Assembly (NCBI RefSeq): GCF_019396325.1 | Contig: NZ_JAHKRO010000029.1 | Coordinates: 1-64,000, forward strand | Length of the DNA stretch: 64,000 nucleotides | Origin: Nonomuraea ceibae | Lineage (GTDB): Bacteria; Actinomycetota; Actinomycetes; Streptosporangiales; Streptosporangiaceae | Reading direction: 5' to 3' | Part shown: piece by piece, positions 16,667-24,922 of the stretch | Layout: each line of letters begins with the position of its first letter | Position numbering within the stretch: position 1 is the first letter of the stretch | The notes under the pieces: generated by a model | Told to the model about the DNA's origin: nothing | Database searches by the model: none | Seen by the model: only the letters and a program-made list of their open reading frames with translations | Program-made: the position numbers and the translations under genes

Positions 16667-17083
16667 TCAGCGGGCGAGCGGCTGATTGACGCGCACCAGG
16701 TTGCCCGCCGGGTCGCGGAAGGCGCAGTCGCGGACCCCGTACGGCTGGTCGACCGGCTCCTGCAGCACCTCGCCGCCCGCCGCGCGGACCCGCTCGAACA
16801 TGGCGTCGCAGTCGTCGGTCTCGAAGATCGCGGCACGCAGCAGGCCCTTGGCCAGCAGGGCGGCGATGGCCTCCCGGTCGGCGGGCGAGGCGCCGGGGTC
16901 GGTGACGGCCGGTTCGAGCACGATGTCGACGCCCGGCTGCGACGCCGCGCCCACGGTCACCCAGCGCATCCCCTCGAACTCCACGTCGGCGCGGACCTCC
17001 AGGCCGAGGGCGTCGCGGTAGAACGCCAGCGCCTTGTCGTGGTCGTCGACGGCGATGAAGCACTGCGAAAGCCTGATGTCCAT
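16667..17083 (-). CDS. VOC (glyoxalase/bleomycin-resistance-fold) protein
   Basis: The 138-residue protein has the paired beta-alpha-beta-beta-beta units of the vicinal-oxygen-chelate fold: MDIRLSQCFIAVDDHDKALAFYR at the start, and a C-terminal CAFRDPAGNLVRV carrying a typical metal/substrate-side pattern. The substrate is unknown. The ATG at 17083 gives the normal start; a GTG three codons earlier is possible. It is the last gene of the LysR / cyclodeaminase / AraC group, 10 bases after the AraC stop. Confidence 0.85.
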   Translation of the reverse strand: MDIRLSQCFIAVDDHDKALAFYRDALGLEVRADVEFEGMRWVTVGAASQPGVDIVLEPAVTDPGASPADREAIAALLAKGLLRAAIFETDDCDAMFERVRAAGGEVLQEPVDQPYGVRDCAFRDPAGNLVRVNQPLAR

Positions 17084-17093
17084 GCCTGCCACA

Positions 17094-17513
17094 CTACGGG
17101 CGGGAGGTGCGCTTCGAATCGGCGTTTCGGATCGGGCGGGTGTAGATCTTCGCCACGCAGGCCGGGATGGCGGCGCCCTCGTCGTGGGCGCGGGCGCGGT
17201 AGGCGCTCGGCGTCTCGCCGACCAGCTCGGTGAACCGCGAGCTGAACGAGCCCAGCGACGTACAGCCGACGGCGAAGCAGACCTCCGTCACCGTCAGGTC
17301 GCCCCGCCGCAGCAGCGCCTTGGCCCGCTCGATCCGGCGCGTCATCAGGTAGCTGTAGGGCGTCTCGCCGAAGGCCGCGCGGAAGCTGCGCGAGAAGTGG
17401 CCGGGCGACATGAGGGCGACGCGGGCCAGCGCCTGCACGTCGAGCGGCTCGGCGTAGTCGCGGTCCATCGCGTCGCGGGCCCGGCGCAGCCGGACCAGGT
17501 CCTCCAGCGTCAC
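17094..17513 (-). CDS. short AraC-family regulator (DNA-binding domain only)
   Basis: The 139 residues consist almost entirely of the double helix-turn-helix of AraC/XylS proteins (GHFSRSFRAAFGETPYSYLM and TVTEVCFAVGCTSLGSFSSR), with a short C-terminal tail and no ligand-binding domain. The GTG at 17513 is the only start that fits; the long upstream frame overlaps the cyclodeaminase gene. It lies 20 bases after that gene and just before the VOC gene. It may regulate this operon or respond to signals such as stress (SoxS-like size). Confidence 0.82.
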   Translation of the reverse strand: MTLEDLVRLRRARDAMDRDYAEPLDVQALARVALMSPGHFSRSFRAAFGETPYSYLMTRRIERAKALLRRGDLTVTEVCFAVGCTSLGSFSSRFTELVGETPSAYRARAHDEGAAIPACVAKIYTRPIRNADSKRTSRP

Positions 17514-17533
17514 CCCACCAGCATCCCACAAGG

Positions 17534-18553
17534 TCAGCCGGTGGGGGTGTCCAAAAGGTCCACCTCCAGGCCGATCCCGCGGCGTCCGGCCTCCTGGTAG
17601 GCGAGCCAGGACAGGGCCAGGTCCTGCCACGGCAGGCCCACCGGGGCGTAGACGGTGCGCGCTTCCGGGTCGGTGCGGCCGGGGTGCTCGCCGCGCAGGA
17701 TCTCGCCGAGGGTGGCGTCGGCGGCCTCCGCCGGGAGACCGGCCGCGGCCAGGGCGCCCATGGCGGCGGCCAGCTCCCGGTCGTCCACGGCCACCAGCGC
17801 GGCCTCCAGCACGTCGGCGGCCAGCTCGCACTTGCCGGGCTCGTCGGCGCCCAGGCTGGTGAGGTGCTGACCCGGCCGCGTGTCGGCCAGGCGGAGCAGC
17901 GGGGCCCGCGACCAGGTCGCGAGCAGCACGATCCCCGCCCGCTCGGCCACCTCCCCCGCCGACCCGGCCACCTCGACCGCCAACCCGCCGGGGTGAGCGG
18001 CTCCGGCCCCGGGGCGGGCGGCGGCGGAGTGGGCGGGGGCGCCGGCGTGGCGGGCGGCGAAGGCGTGGGCGCGGGGCTCGTCGGTGTCGTGGACGAGGAG
18101 CTTGGTCACGCGGCGGAGCCGGCGCAGGCCGGTGACCATGAGGTCGGCCTGGGCGCCCGCGCCGATGACGCCGACGACCGCCTCTCCCCCGGGATCGGCG
18201 GCCAGGGTGTGGGTGCCGAGCGCGGCGGCCAGCCCGGTGCGCCAGGCGGTGACCGTCGCCGAGTCCAGCAGCGCCAGCAGCTCGCCGTCGTGGCCGCTGT
18301 GCAGGCAGATGACCCCGCGCAGCGCGGGCGTGGCGGCGGGGAACTTGGCGTTGACCTTCACCGTGTAGGCGTCGATCCCCGGCAGCAGCCCGGGGACGAG
18401 CGCGGTGGCGGTGCCGGGGAACGGCAGGTCGGTGCGGATCCGCTGCCCGGGGACGGCCGCGTCGCCGCGGGTGAAGCCGTCGCGCAGGGCTTCGAGGCAG
18501 GCCGCGGGGTCGAGCAGGGCGGTCAGGTCGCGGCGGGTGAGGATCCGGGTCAT
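17534..18553 (-). CDS. ornithine cyclodeaminase / mu-crystallin family protein
   Basis: The 339-residue protein has the NAD(P)-binding motif GVIGAGAQADLMVTGL (about residue 130) and upstream DSATVTAWRTGLAAALGT, both typical of the family. The family includes ornithine cyclodeaminase, ketimine reductases and amino-acid dehydrogenases, and the sequence does not say which applies here. It is 13 bases downstream of the LysR gene and 20 bases upstream of the AraC gene, so it is part of a four-gene unit that may metabolise an imino or amino acid. Confidence 0.85.
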   Translation of the reverse strand: MTRILTRRDLTALLDPAACLEALRDGFTRGDAAVPGQRIRTDLPFPGTATALVPGLLPGIDAYTVKVNAKFPAATPALRGVICLHSGHDGELLALLDSATVTAWRTGLAAALGTHTLAADPGGEAVVGVIGAGAQADLMVTGLRRLRRVTKLLVHDTDEPRAHAFAARHAGAPAHSAAARPGAGAAHPGGLAVEVAGSAGEVAERAGIVLLATWSRAPLLRLADTRPGQHLTSLGADEPGKCELAADVLEAALVAVDDRELAAAMGALAAAGLPAEAADATLGEILRGEHPGRTDPEARTVYAPVGLPWQDLALSWLAYQEAGRRGIGLEVDLLDTPTG

Positions 18554-18566
18554 GCGGTCGATGATC

Positions 18567-19475
18567 TCAGCCCGCCCCGGTCTCCTCCCGCTCGGGCCGG
18601 GTCTCGCGGACGAGGTCGAGGAAGGCCGCGGCGGCGGGTGACGGCCGGGTGTCCCAGATCAGGTGCTCGACCCGCGTGGGCGCGTCACGCAGCCGGATGA
18701 CGCCCAGATCGGCGAACCGGGGCGCGTAGGCGGCGGGCAGCATGCCGACGCCGAGGCCCTGCCGTACGAGGTCGGCCATGAAGTCGCCGGACGAGACCTC
18801 GAACGGCACCTCACGCCGTACGCCGGCGGCGGCGAAGGCGTCGTCGGACTGCTGGCGGCCGGCGTGGCCGGCGCGGAAGTCGATGAACGGCTCGCCCGCC
18901 AGGGCGCGCAGGTCGGCCTCGCCGCCGGCCAGGGGGTGGCCGGGGGCGACGACGGCGACGAGCTCGCCGCCGCCGAGCGGGCGGCTGCGCACGCCCTTGG
19001 GCTCGGTGGTGGGCGGCAGGCCGAGGAAGGCGACGTCGACGCCGCCGCGGCGGACGCGTTCGATGAGGTCCTCGCTGCCGGCGGAGATGAGCGTGATGTG
19101 CACGCGGGGGTGGCGGCGGCGGTAGTCGCGCAGGGCGACGGGCAGGTCGACGGCGGCGACGGTGGGGATGGCGCCGACGGCGAGCCGCCCGCGGATCTCG
19201 CCGCCGGCGGCGGCGACCTCGGCCCGCGCGCGGTCGGCGGCCTCCAGGCACTGGCGGGCCTCGGGCAGGAACGCCTCCCCGGCGGCCGTCAGCCGGACGC
19301 GGCGGCTGGTCCGCTCGAACAGCCGGGCGCCGAGCTCGCGTTCGAGGGCGGCGATCTGGTGGCTGAGCGCCGACTGCACGACGCGGCAGCGCTCGGCGGC
19401 GCGGGTGAAGTTGTTCGTCTCGGCGACGGCGACGACGTATCTCAGCTGCTGCAGTTCCACCGATCCATGATGCAT
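18567..19475 (-). CDS. LysR-family transcriptional regulator
   Basis: The N-terminal winged helix reads VELQQLRYVVAVAETNNFTR, followed by SALSHQIAALERELGARLFER. The periplasmic-binding-like effector domain starts near residue 90. The gene is divergent from two MFS exporter genes with a 65-base gap and heads the minus-strand operon, so it may control both. I chose the ATG at 19475 because GGAG lies upstream; the internal GTG at 19460 is the usual family start but has no ribosome binding site. A perfect TGATGCATCA dyad (19468-19477) covers the start region. Confidence 0.88.
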   Translation of the reverse strand: MHHGSVELQQLRYVVAVAETNNFTRAAERCRVVQSALSHQIAALERELGARLFERTSRRVRLTAAGEAFLPEARQCLEAADRARAEVAAAGGEIRGRLAVGAIPTVAAVDLPVALRDYRRRHPRVHITLISAGSEDLIERVRRGGVDVAFLGLPPTTEPKGVRSRPLGGGELVAVVAPGHPLAGGEADLRALAGEPFIDFRAGHAGRQQSDDAFAAAGVRREVPFEVSSGDFMADLVRQGLGVGMLPAAYAPRFADLGVIRLRDAPTRVEHLIWDTRPSPAAAAFLDLVRETRPEREETGAG

Positions 19476-19540
19476 CACGATCGATCTCCATGAAAACTAT
19501 GTGTTGGACTCATTGATCGGTGCTCCCCCACCCTTGAGGC

Positions 19541-20770
19541 ATGACGGAAACCGCGCGGCACGCGCCCCCGGGGGAGGCTCCCGCCCGGCTGGGCCGCGGG
19601 CTGCTGCTGCTGATGTCGGTCGCCACCGGGCTGTCGGTCGCCGGCAACTACTTCGCCCAGCCGCTGCTCGACGTGATCGGGCGGGAGCTGGGGCTGGACG
19701 CCACGACGGCGGCGCTGGTCGTGACGGCCGCGCAGGGCGGCTACGCGCTGGGGCTGATCCTGCTGGTGCCGCTGGGCGACCTGGTGGAGCGCCGCCGGCT
19801 GGCGGTGGTGCTGTTCGCGGCCACGGCGGTGTTCCTGGTGGTGTCGGCGCTCGCGACGAGCGCCCCGGTGCTGCTGGCGGGCACCGCGTTGACGGCGCTC
19901 GCGTCCGTGGCCGCGCAGGTCGTGGTCCCGTACGCGGCCACGCTGGCGGCGCCGGCCGAGCGGGGCCGGGTCGTGGGCACGGTGATGGCGGGGCTGCTGC
20001 TCGGTGGCCTGCTGGCCCGTACGGTCTCCGGCACGCTGTCCGAGCTGGGCGGCTGGCGGACGATCTACTGGGTGAACGCGGTGCTGGTGGCGGTCGTGGC
20101 CGTGCTGCTGTGGCGTTTCCTGCCGCGTCTGCACACCCCGATCGGGCTGTCGTACCCGGCGCTGCTGCGCTCGACGGTCGCGCTGTTCCGCGACGAGCCG
20201 GCGCTGCGCCTGCGGGCGGCGATGGGCGCGCTGTCGTTCGCCGCGTTCAGCGCGCTGTGGACGGCGGTCACGTTCCTGCTGTCCGGCCCGCCGTACGGCT
20301 GGAGCGAGGCGGGGATCGGCCTGTTCGGGCTGGCCGGGGTCGCCGGGGTGATCGTCACGCCGATCGCGGGCCGGCTGGCCGACCGGGGGTGGGTGCAGCG
20401 GGTCAGCGGGATCGGCGCGGCGGTGCTGGCGCTGTCGTGGGCGCTGATCGGCCGCGGCCCGGTGTCGGCGGGGTGGCTGGTCGCCGGGGTGCTCCTGCTG
20501 ACGATGGCCCAGCAGGCGGTGCTGAACGCCGGCCAGCACGTCGTCTACGCGCTCCGCCCCGAGAGCCGCAACCGGCTCAACTCCGCCTTCATGACCGCGT
20601 TCTTCCTCGGCGGCGCGGCCGGGTCGGCGCTCGGCTCCGCGGCCTGGACCGCGGCCGGCTGGACCGGCGTGAGCCTGCTGGGCGGCGCCCTGTCGGCCGC
20701 GACCTTCGCGGTGTGGGCGCTGGAACGCCTTTCCGCACGACGTTGGATCGATGACAAGGAAGAATCATGA
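19541..20770 (+). CDS. MFS transporter, 12-TM exporter type
   Basis: The 409-residue protein has twelve hydrophobic segments. The first loop is GNYFAQPLLDVIGRELGL and loop 2-3 carries the MFS signature VPLGDLVERRRLAV. The sequence resembles the drug/metabolite exporters often found next to LysR regulators. It ends with an ATGA overlap to a second MFS gene, so both are translated from one mRNA. The substrate is unknown. Confidence 0.88.
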   Translation: MTETARHAPPGEAPARLGRGLLLLMSVATGLSVAGNYFAQPLLDVIGRELGLDATTAALVVTAAQGGYALGLILLVPLGDLVERRRLAVVLFAATAVFLVVSALATSAPVLLAGTALTALASVAAQVVVPYAATLAAPAERGRVVGTVMAGLLLGGLLARTVSGTLSELGGWRTIYWVNAVLVAVVAVLLWRFLPRLHTPIGLSYPALLRSTVALFRDEPALRLRAAMGALSFAAFSALWTAVTFLLSGPPYGWSEAGIGLFGLAGVAGVIVTPIAGRLADRGWVQRVSGIGAAVLALSWALIGRGPVSAGWLVAGVLLLTMAQQAVLNAGQHVVYALRPESRNRLNSAFMTAFFLGGAAGSALGSAAWTAAGWTGVSLLGGALSAATFAVWALERLSARRWIDDKEES

Positions 20771-21981
20771 CTTTTGCGCAAACGCCGTCCCCTTCGGCCC
20801 TGCGAGGCTGGCTGGGGGTGGCCGCGATCACCGCGAGCCTGTTCGTCTTCCTCACCACGGAGCTGATGCCCGTCGGGCTGCTCACCCCGGTGAGCGCGAG
20901 CCTGGCCATCTCCGTGGGCGTCGCGGGGCTGATGGTCACGTTGTACGGCGTCTCGGCCGGGCTGGGCGTGCCGTTCATCGTGGCGTGGACCAGGCGGGTC
21001 AACCGGCGGGTGCTGCTGTCGGTGCTGCTGGTGATCCTGGTGGCGGGCAACCTGGTCACGTCGATCTCGCCGAACTACCCGCTGGTGCTGGTGACGCGGC
21101 TGGTCATGGGCTTCGCCAGCGGCGTGTTCTGGGCCATCGGGGTGAGCATGGCGATGCGGCTGGTCCCGGAGCGGCAGGCGAGCCGGGCGGCGGCGATCGT
21201 CATGTCCGGCATCTCGATCGCCGCGGTCGTCGGCATCCCGCTGGGGACGGTGCTGGAGAGCCTCACGGACTGGCGGACCACGTTCCTCATCTGGGCGGGG
21301 CTGAGCGCGCTGGTGCTCGTCGCGGTCGTCACCCTGATCCCGTCGCTGCCGTCGGCGAACGCCGTCTCGGTGCGGGAGGTCTTCGGGCTGCCGCTCAGGA
21401 ACGTGCCGCTGCGGCTGGTGCTGGTGACCGTGATGCTGTTCGTGCTGGGCCACTTCGGCGCGTACACGTTCGTGCGCCCCTACCTGGAGGAGGCGGCGTC
21501 GGCGACGCCGTTCTTCGTCACCGCGGTGCTCATGGTCTACGGCGCGGGCGGCGCGGCGGGCAACTTCATCGCCGGCTACACGGTGACCAGGAGCCTGCGC
21601 GGCAGCTTCGTCGCGGGCTGCGCGGGGCTCGTCGGGTCGCTGCTCCTGCTGCTCGCGATCGGGGACGGACCGGTCGGCGCGGTCGTCGCGCTGGTCCTGT
21701 GGGGCGTCTCGTTCGGCGTGGTGCAGCTGTGCCAGGTCAACATGACGCAGGCCGCCGCGCCGGACACCTTCGAGGCGGCGATGTCGCTCAACACGATGTC
21801 GTACAACACCTCCATCGCGCTCGGCGCGCTGTTCGGCGGGCTGTTCGCCGACCGGCTGGGCGTCGCCGGCGTGGTGTGGTTCGGGGTCGCGTTGACAGCG
21901 GCCTCGCTGCTCCTCACACTCGGCACCGGCCGCGGGAAGGCGCCCGCCGCCCGCGAGGACGTGCTGACCGCCGGCGAGTGA
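20767..21981 (+). CDS. MFS transporter, second exporter of the pair
   Basis: The 404-residue, twelve-segment protein begins with a cytoplasmic tail and then LGVAAITASLFVFLTTELMPVGLL, the typical start of AraJ/YdhP-like arabinose- or drug-efflux proteins. It overlaps the previous MFS gene by 4 bases, with AAGGAAG before the ATG. Two unrelated MFS pumps in one operon with a downstream VOC protein suggest a detoxification unit controlled by the divergent LysR. Confidence 0.88.
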   Translation: MTFAQTPSPSALRGWLGVAAITASLFVFLTTELMPVGLLTPVSASLAISVGVAGLMVTLYGVSAGLGVPFIVAWTRRVNRRVLLSVLLVILVAGNLVTSISPNYPLVLVTRLVMGFASGVFWAIGVSMAMRLVPERQASRAAAIVMSGISIAAVVGIPLGTVLESLTDWRTTFLIWAGLSALVLVAVVTLIPSLPSANAVSVREVFGLPLRNVPLRLVLVTVMLFVLGHFGAYTFVRPYLEEAASATPFFVTAVLMVYGAGGAAGNFIAGYTVTRSLRGSFVAGCAGLVGSLLLLLAIGDGPVGAVVALVLWGVSFGVVQLCQVNMTQAAAPDTFEAAMSLNTMSYNTSIALGALFGGLFADRLGVAGVVWFGVALTAASLLLTLGTGRGKAPAAREDVLTAGE

Positions 21982-22007
21982 TCCACCTGAGAGAACGGGA
22001 GAACGAG

Positions 22008-22394
22008 ATGCGCGTGAAGGACTTCGACCACCTGGTGCTCAACGTCGCCGACGTCGAGCGGTCCCTGGAGTTCTACGCGGGGACGCTCGGCCTGGCACAG
22101 GTGCGGGTCGAGGAGTGGCGGGCGGGCAGGGCGCCGTTCCCGTCGGTGCGGGTCAGCGAGTCCACCATCATCGACCTGGTGGCCAAGCCGCGCGGCGAGT
22201 CCAACGTGGACCACCTCTGCCTCGTGGTGGAGCCGCTGGACTGGCAGGAGGTGATCGACTCCGGTGTCTTCACCGTGCTGGAGGGGCCGGTCCCCCGGTT
22301 CGGCGCGCGCGGCACCGCGCAGTCGGTGTACGTGCTCGACCCCGACGGCAACACCGTCGAGCTGCGCTGGTACCCGCAGGACGCCGAGCGCTGA
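22008..22394 (+). CDS. VOC-fold protein
   Basis: The 128-residue protein opens MRVKDFDHLVLNVADVERSL and has SVYVLDPDGNTVELRWYP near the end. His at the first strand and Glu in the last are in the positions of metal ligands, as in glyoxalase and fosfomycin-resistance relatives. The ribosome binding site GAGAACGAG is weak. It lies 26 bases after the second MFS gene in the same direction, so it is probably the third gene of the efflux operon. Confidence 0.86.
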   Translation: MRVKDFDHLVLNVADVERSLEFYAGTLGLAQVRVEEWRAGRAPFPSVRVSESTIIDLVAKPRGESNVDHLCLVVEPLDWQEVIDSGVFTVLEGPVPRFGARGTAQSVYVLDPDGNTVELRWYPQDAER

Positions 22395-22425
22395 GCCGCG
22401 CCCGGGCGGCGGCGGGGCGGGTTGC

Positions 22426-22431
22426 GATAAT
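22426..22431 (+). promoter_or_regulatory. -10 element of a leaderless promoter (cupin gene)
   Basis: GATAAT ends 6 bases before the ATG at 22438 and there is no Shine-Dalgarno sequence. The cupin mRNA is probably leaderless. Confidence 0.5.
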
Positions 22432-22437
22432 GGCGGC

Positions 22438-22770
22438 ATGCAGAAGATCTCGCTCGTCGCCCTGGCCCGTCAGCAAGCCGACCGGGCGGCCGGCACCACC
22501 GCCGGTCACGCGGCCGGCACGGTCTACGGCGGGCACGAGAAGGTGCTGCGCCAGACGGTCATCGCCCTGCGGCAGGGCGCGCGGCTCGCGGAGCACGAGA
22601 ATCCCGGCGAGGCGACGGTGCACGTGCTGCACGGCCGGGTCCGCATGTCGGCCGGGGCGCAGTCGTGGGAGGGGCGCACGGGCGACCTGCTCATCGTGCC
22701 GGACGCCCGCCACGACCTGGAGGCGCTGGAGGACTCCGCGGTCCTGCTGACCGTCGCCAAGCTGCCCTGA
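22438..22770 (+). CDS. single-domain cupin protein
   Basis: The 110-residue protein has the two cupin motifs: a charged strand ARLAEHENPGEATVHVLHG, followed by GDLLIVPDARHDLEALED with a conserved PxxRHD turn. The His and Glu residues could bind a metal. No enzymatic role can be named; such stand-alone cupins are often stress or small-molecule-sensing proteins. Its own leaderless promoter separates it from the preceding operon. Confidence 0.82.
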   Translation: MQKISLVALARQQADRAAGTTAGHAAGTVYGGHEKVLRQTVIALRQGARLAEHENPGEATVHVLHGRVRMSAGAQSWEGRTGDLLIVPDARHDLEALEDSAVLLTVAKLP

Positions 22771-22796
22771 CCCGGCCGGGGGACGGCCAGCACCAG

Positions 22797-22934
22797 GTGG
22801 CGATCACCGTCCTGCACGTCAACCCCGCCGTCGGCTACGTCTACAACGTCGGCCCGTGGGTCTCCCCCGGGGCCGTCTCGTCCGCCACCATCCCGCCCGG
22901 CACGATCATCTCCCTCCGCGTCCAGACGCGCTGA
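22797..22934 (+). pseudogene. possible remnant or tiny ORF of 45 codons
   Basis: The frame starting at GTG 22797 reads like real protein (TVLHVNPAVGYVYNVGPWVS and a C-terminal GTIISLRVQTR). It is very short, lacks a ribosome binding site and has no domain, and looks like the C-terminal end of a larger secreted protein. It may be a decayed gene end directly before a bidirectional terminator. Confidence 0.25.
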
Positions 22935-22963
22935 CGCCCCAGAGGCCGGCGCCCGGGAAAGGG

Positions 22964-23000
22964 GCGCGGGCGGCCACACCCAACCGGTGGCCGCCCGCGC
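22964..23000. terminator. bidirectional terminator hairpin
   Basis: Arms GCGCGGGCGGCCAC and GTGGCCGCCCGCGC (14 bp, perfect) enclose a 9-base loop. It lies between the cupin region (+) and the converging chaperone gene (-). Confidence 0.75.
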
Positions 23001-23012
23001 TCGCCCCGCAGG

Positions 23013-23222
23013 TCAGACGGCGGTGAGCTCGTAGCCCGCCCCTTCGACGGCGTCGCGCACCAGGGCCTCGTCCACGGGCCCGTCGCCCGTCACGGTCACC
23101 CGGCCGGTCGCCAGCTCGATGTCCACGGCGGTGACGCCGGAGATCTTGCCCAGTTCGGTCTTCACCGTGCCCGCGCAGCCGCCGCACGTCATCCCGCTCA
23201 CGGTGTAGATGCTGCTGCTCAT
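23013..23222 (-). CDS. CopZ-like heavy-metal-associated (HMA) chaperone
   Basis: The 69-residue protein is a single HMA domain: YTVSGMTCGGCAGTVKTELG carries the metal-binding MTCGGC (CxxC) loop, and the ferredoxin-like fold continues to DAVEGAGYELTAV. It should carry Cu(I) in the cytoplasm. The longer upstream reading runs through the promoter and is discarded; the ATG at 23222 is used. No CopA-type ATPase or CsoR gene lies nearby. The gene is divergent from an FAD oxidoreductase gene, with two copper-operator-like palindromes between them. Confidence 0.9.
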   Translation of the reverse strand: MSSSIYTVSGMTCGGCAGTVKTELGKISGVTAVDIELATGRVTVTGDGPVDEALVRDAVEGAGYELTAV

Positions 23223-23244
23223 GCCGACTCCCCTTCGGTCCCGG

Positions 23245-23261
23245 ATACCCCCATCGGGTAT
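23245..23261. promoter_or_regulatory. CsoR-like operator, site 1
   Basis: ATACCCCCATCGGGTAT is a G/C-tract dyad flanked by AT (ATACCC...GGGTAT), the pattern of copper-sensing CsoR operators in actinobacteria. It lies 23 bases upstream of the chaperone ATG. Confidence 0.6.
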
Positions 23262-23313
23262 CGCCGGGTTGAACCTACGGCACGATGCGCGTCGGCGCAA
23301 CCCCAACCCCGCA

Positions 23314-23332
23314 GGGGTATGGCTCATACCCC
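23314..23332. promoter_or_regulatory. CsoR-like operator, site 2
   Basis: GGGGTATGGCTCATACCCC is a perfect 7-bp-arm inverted repeat with a GGCTC spacer, 22 bases before the FAD oxidoreductase start and just upstream of its -10 box. It has the same half-site (ATACCC) as site 1, in inverted arrangement. Confidence 0.6.
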
Positions 23333-23341
23333 CTCCCGGTA

Positions 23342-23347
23342 TATAGT
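23342..23347 (+). promoter_or_regulatory. -10 element of a leaderless promoter (FAD reductase)
   Basis: TATAGT lies 7 bases before the ATG at 23355, with no Shine-Dalgarno sequence between them. CsoR-like site 2 covers the expected -35 region. Confidence 0.5.
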
Positions 23348-23354
23348 CCCCGGC

Positions 23355-24548
23355 ATGACAACGTTGAACACCATCACGGTCGTGGGCGCGTCACTGGCCG
23401 GGCTCCGTGCCGTGCAGACCCTTCGCGGCGCCGGCTTCGCGGGCGAGATCGTCGTCGTCGGCGCGGAGCGCCACCTGCCCTACAACCGGCCGCCGCTGTC
23501 CAAGAGCATGCTCAGGGGCGACGACGAGATCACCCTGCCCGGCGCCGAGGAGCTGGGCGACCGCTGGCTGCGGGGCCGCAACGCGGTGCGGCTGGACACG
23601 GCCGACCGGCTCGTCACCCTGGACGACGGCACGCAGGTCCGCTACGACGGGCTCGTCATCGCCACCGGCGCCCGGCCGCGCCCGCTGCCCGGCGCCCTCG
23701 AGGGCGTCCACACGCTGCGCACCGTCGAGGACGCCCTCGCCCTGCGCGCCGAGCTCGCCGCCGGGCACCGCCGCGTCGTGGTCGTCGGCGGCGGCTTCAT
23801 CGGCGGCGAGGTCGCCTCCACCGCCCGCTCGCTCGGCCTGGCGGTCACCCTCGTCGACGCGGCGCCGTACCCGATGAGCGGCGTGCTGGGCGACCTGGCC
23901 TCGCGCTGGCTGGCCGGTCACCACCGGAGCAACGGCGTGGACCTCGTCCCCGGCCGCCGCGTGACGGGCCTGGAGGGGGCCGGCCGGGTGAGCGGGGTGC
24001 GGCTGGACGACGGGCGCACGCTCCCCGCCGACCTGGTGATCGCCGCGACGGGCGTGGTCCCCGACACCGGCTGGCTGCGCGGCAGCGGGCTGACGCTCGA
24101 CGACGGGGTGGTGTGCGACGCGGCGCTGTTCGCGACCGGCGCCGACGGCGTGGTGGCGGCGGGCGACGTCGCCCGCTGGCCGCACGCCCGGTACGGGGGC
24201 GCGTCCGTCCGCGTCGAGCACTGGGCGAACGCCAACGAGCAGGGCGCCGCCGCCGCGCTGAACCTGCTCGCCGGCAGGGAGGACGCCACGCCCTACGCCG
24301 GGCTGCCCGCGTTCGCGACGCACGTGCACGGCGTCCGCGTCCAGACGGCCGGGCTGCCGCACCTGGCGGACGAGGCGCGCGTGGCCGCCGGCGACCCGGA
24401 GGAGGGCCGGTTCGCCGTCGCGTTCGCCAGGGCCGGGACGCTGGTCGGCGTGGTCGGGGTCGACGCGCCGAGGGACTTCGTCCGGATCAAGCGGGCCGTC
24501 GCGGCCGGTGACCCGCTGGAGTCGGTGCTCGCCGCTAGCATGGGGTGA
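23355..24548 (+). CDS. FAD/NAD(P)-dependent ferredoxin-reductase-type oxidoreductase
   Basis: The 397-residue protein has the FAD-binding start ITVVGASLAGLRAVQTLR and the motif LPYNRPPLSKSML. The NAD(P)-binding VVVVGGGFIGGEVASTARSL lies near residue 140. The second FAD motif, VVAAGDVARWP, and a C-terminal reductase domain complete the rubredoxin/ferredoxin reductase family. It would pass electrons from NAD(P)H to a ferredoxin or other partner not encoded here. Its CsoR-like operator suggests copper induction. The stop codon overlaps the start of the BlaI gene. Confidence 0.88.
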   Translation: MTTLNTITVVGASLAGLRAVQTLRGAGFAGEIVVVGAERHLPYNRPPLSKSMLRGDDEITLPGAEELGDRWLRGRNAVRLDTADRLVTLDDGTQVRYDGLVIATGARPRPLPGALEGVHTLRTVEDALALRAELAAGHRRVVVVGGGFIGGEVASTARSLGLAVTLVDAAPYPMSGVLGDLASRWLAGHHRSNGVDLVPGRRVTGLEGAGRVSGVRLDDGRTLPADLVIAATGVVPDTGWLRGSGLTLDDGVVCDAALFATGADGVVAAGDVARWPHARYGGASVRVEHWANANEQGAAAALNLLAGREDATPYAGLPAFATHVHGVRVQTAGLPHLADEARVAAGDPEEGRFAVAFARAGTLVGVVGVDAPRDFVRIKRAVAAGDPLESVLAASMG

Positions 24549-24922
24549 TGGCGCGGGGTCTGGGAGAGCTCGAATCCACGATCATGGATCATCTGTGGGC
24601 CACCAACGAGCCCGCCACGGTCCGCGACGTGCTCGCCCACCTGCGCCGGGAGCGCGCCATCGCCTACACGACGGTGATGACCGTGATGGACAAGCTCCAC
24701 ACCAAGGGGCTGCTGCGCCGCGAGCCGGTCGGCCGGGCCTACGTCTACGAGGTGGTCTCCTCCAAGGAGGCCTACACCGCCGAGGTCATGCGCGCGTCGC
24801 TGGCCGGGAGCGGCAACCGGGCCGCCACGCTGGTGCACTTCCTCGAACGGCTCACGCCCGAGGAGGCCAAGGCCCTGGAGGCGGCCCTTCAGGTATACCC
24901 CCCGGGGGGACGCGACACGTGA
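24548..24922 (+). CDS. BlaI/MecI/CopY-family transcriptional repressor
   Basis: The 124-residue winged-helix protein starts MARGLGELESTIMDHLWA and contains the recognition region AIAYTTVMTVMDKLHTKGLL, diagnostic of BlaI/MecI/CopY repressors. These bind as dimers and are removed by a partner protease or, for CopY, by metal. It shares one base with the preceding stop codon and is followed with an overlap by an M56 peptidase gene, the usual sensor partner. Confidence 0.92.
   Translation: MARGLGELESTIMDHLWATNEPATVRDVLAHLRRERAIAYTTVMTVMDKLHTKGLLRREPVGRAYVYEVVSSKEAYTAEVMRASLAGSGNRAATLVHFLERLTPEEAKALEAALQVYPPGGRDT

Noticed and set aside
14321-17233. 970-codon plus-strand frame across the debranching-enzyme gene
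   Set aside because: It runs antisense to three recognisable genes (debranching enzyme, VOC, AraC) and has no domain of its own.
24894-24909. TATACCCCCCGGGGGG as a further CsoR-like operator
   Set aside because: It lies within the last codons of the BlaI gene; the coding sequence of Tyr-Pro-Pro-Gly-Gly explains it, and no promoter is needed between overlapping genes.
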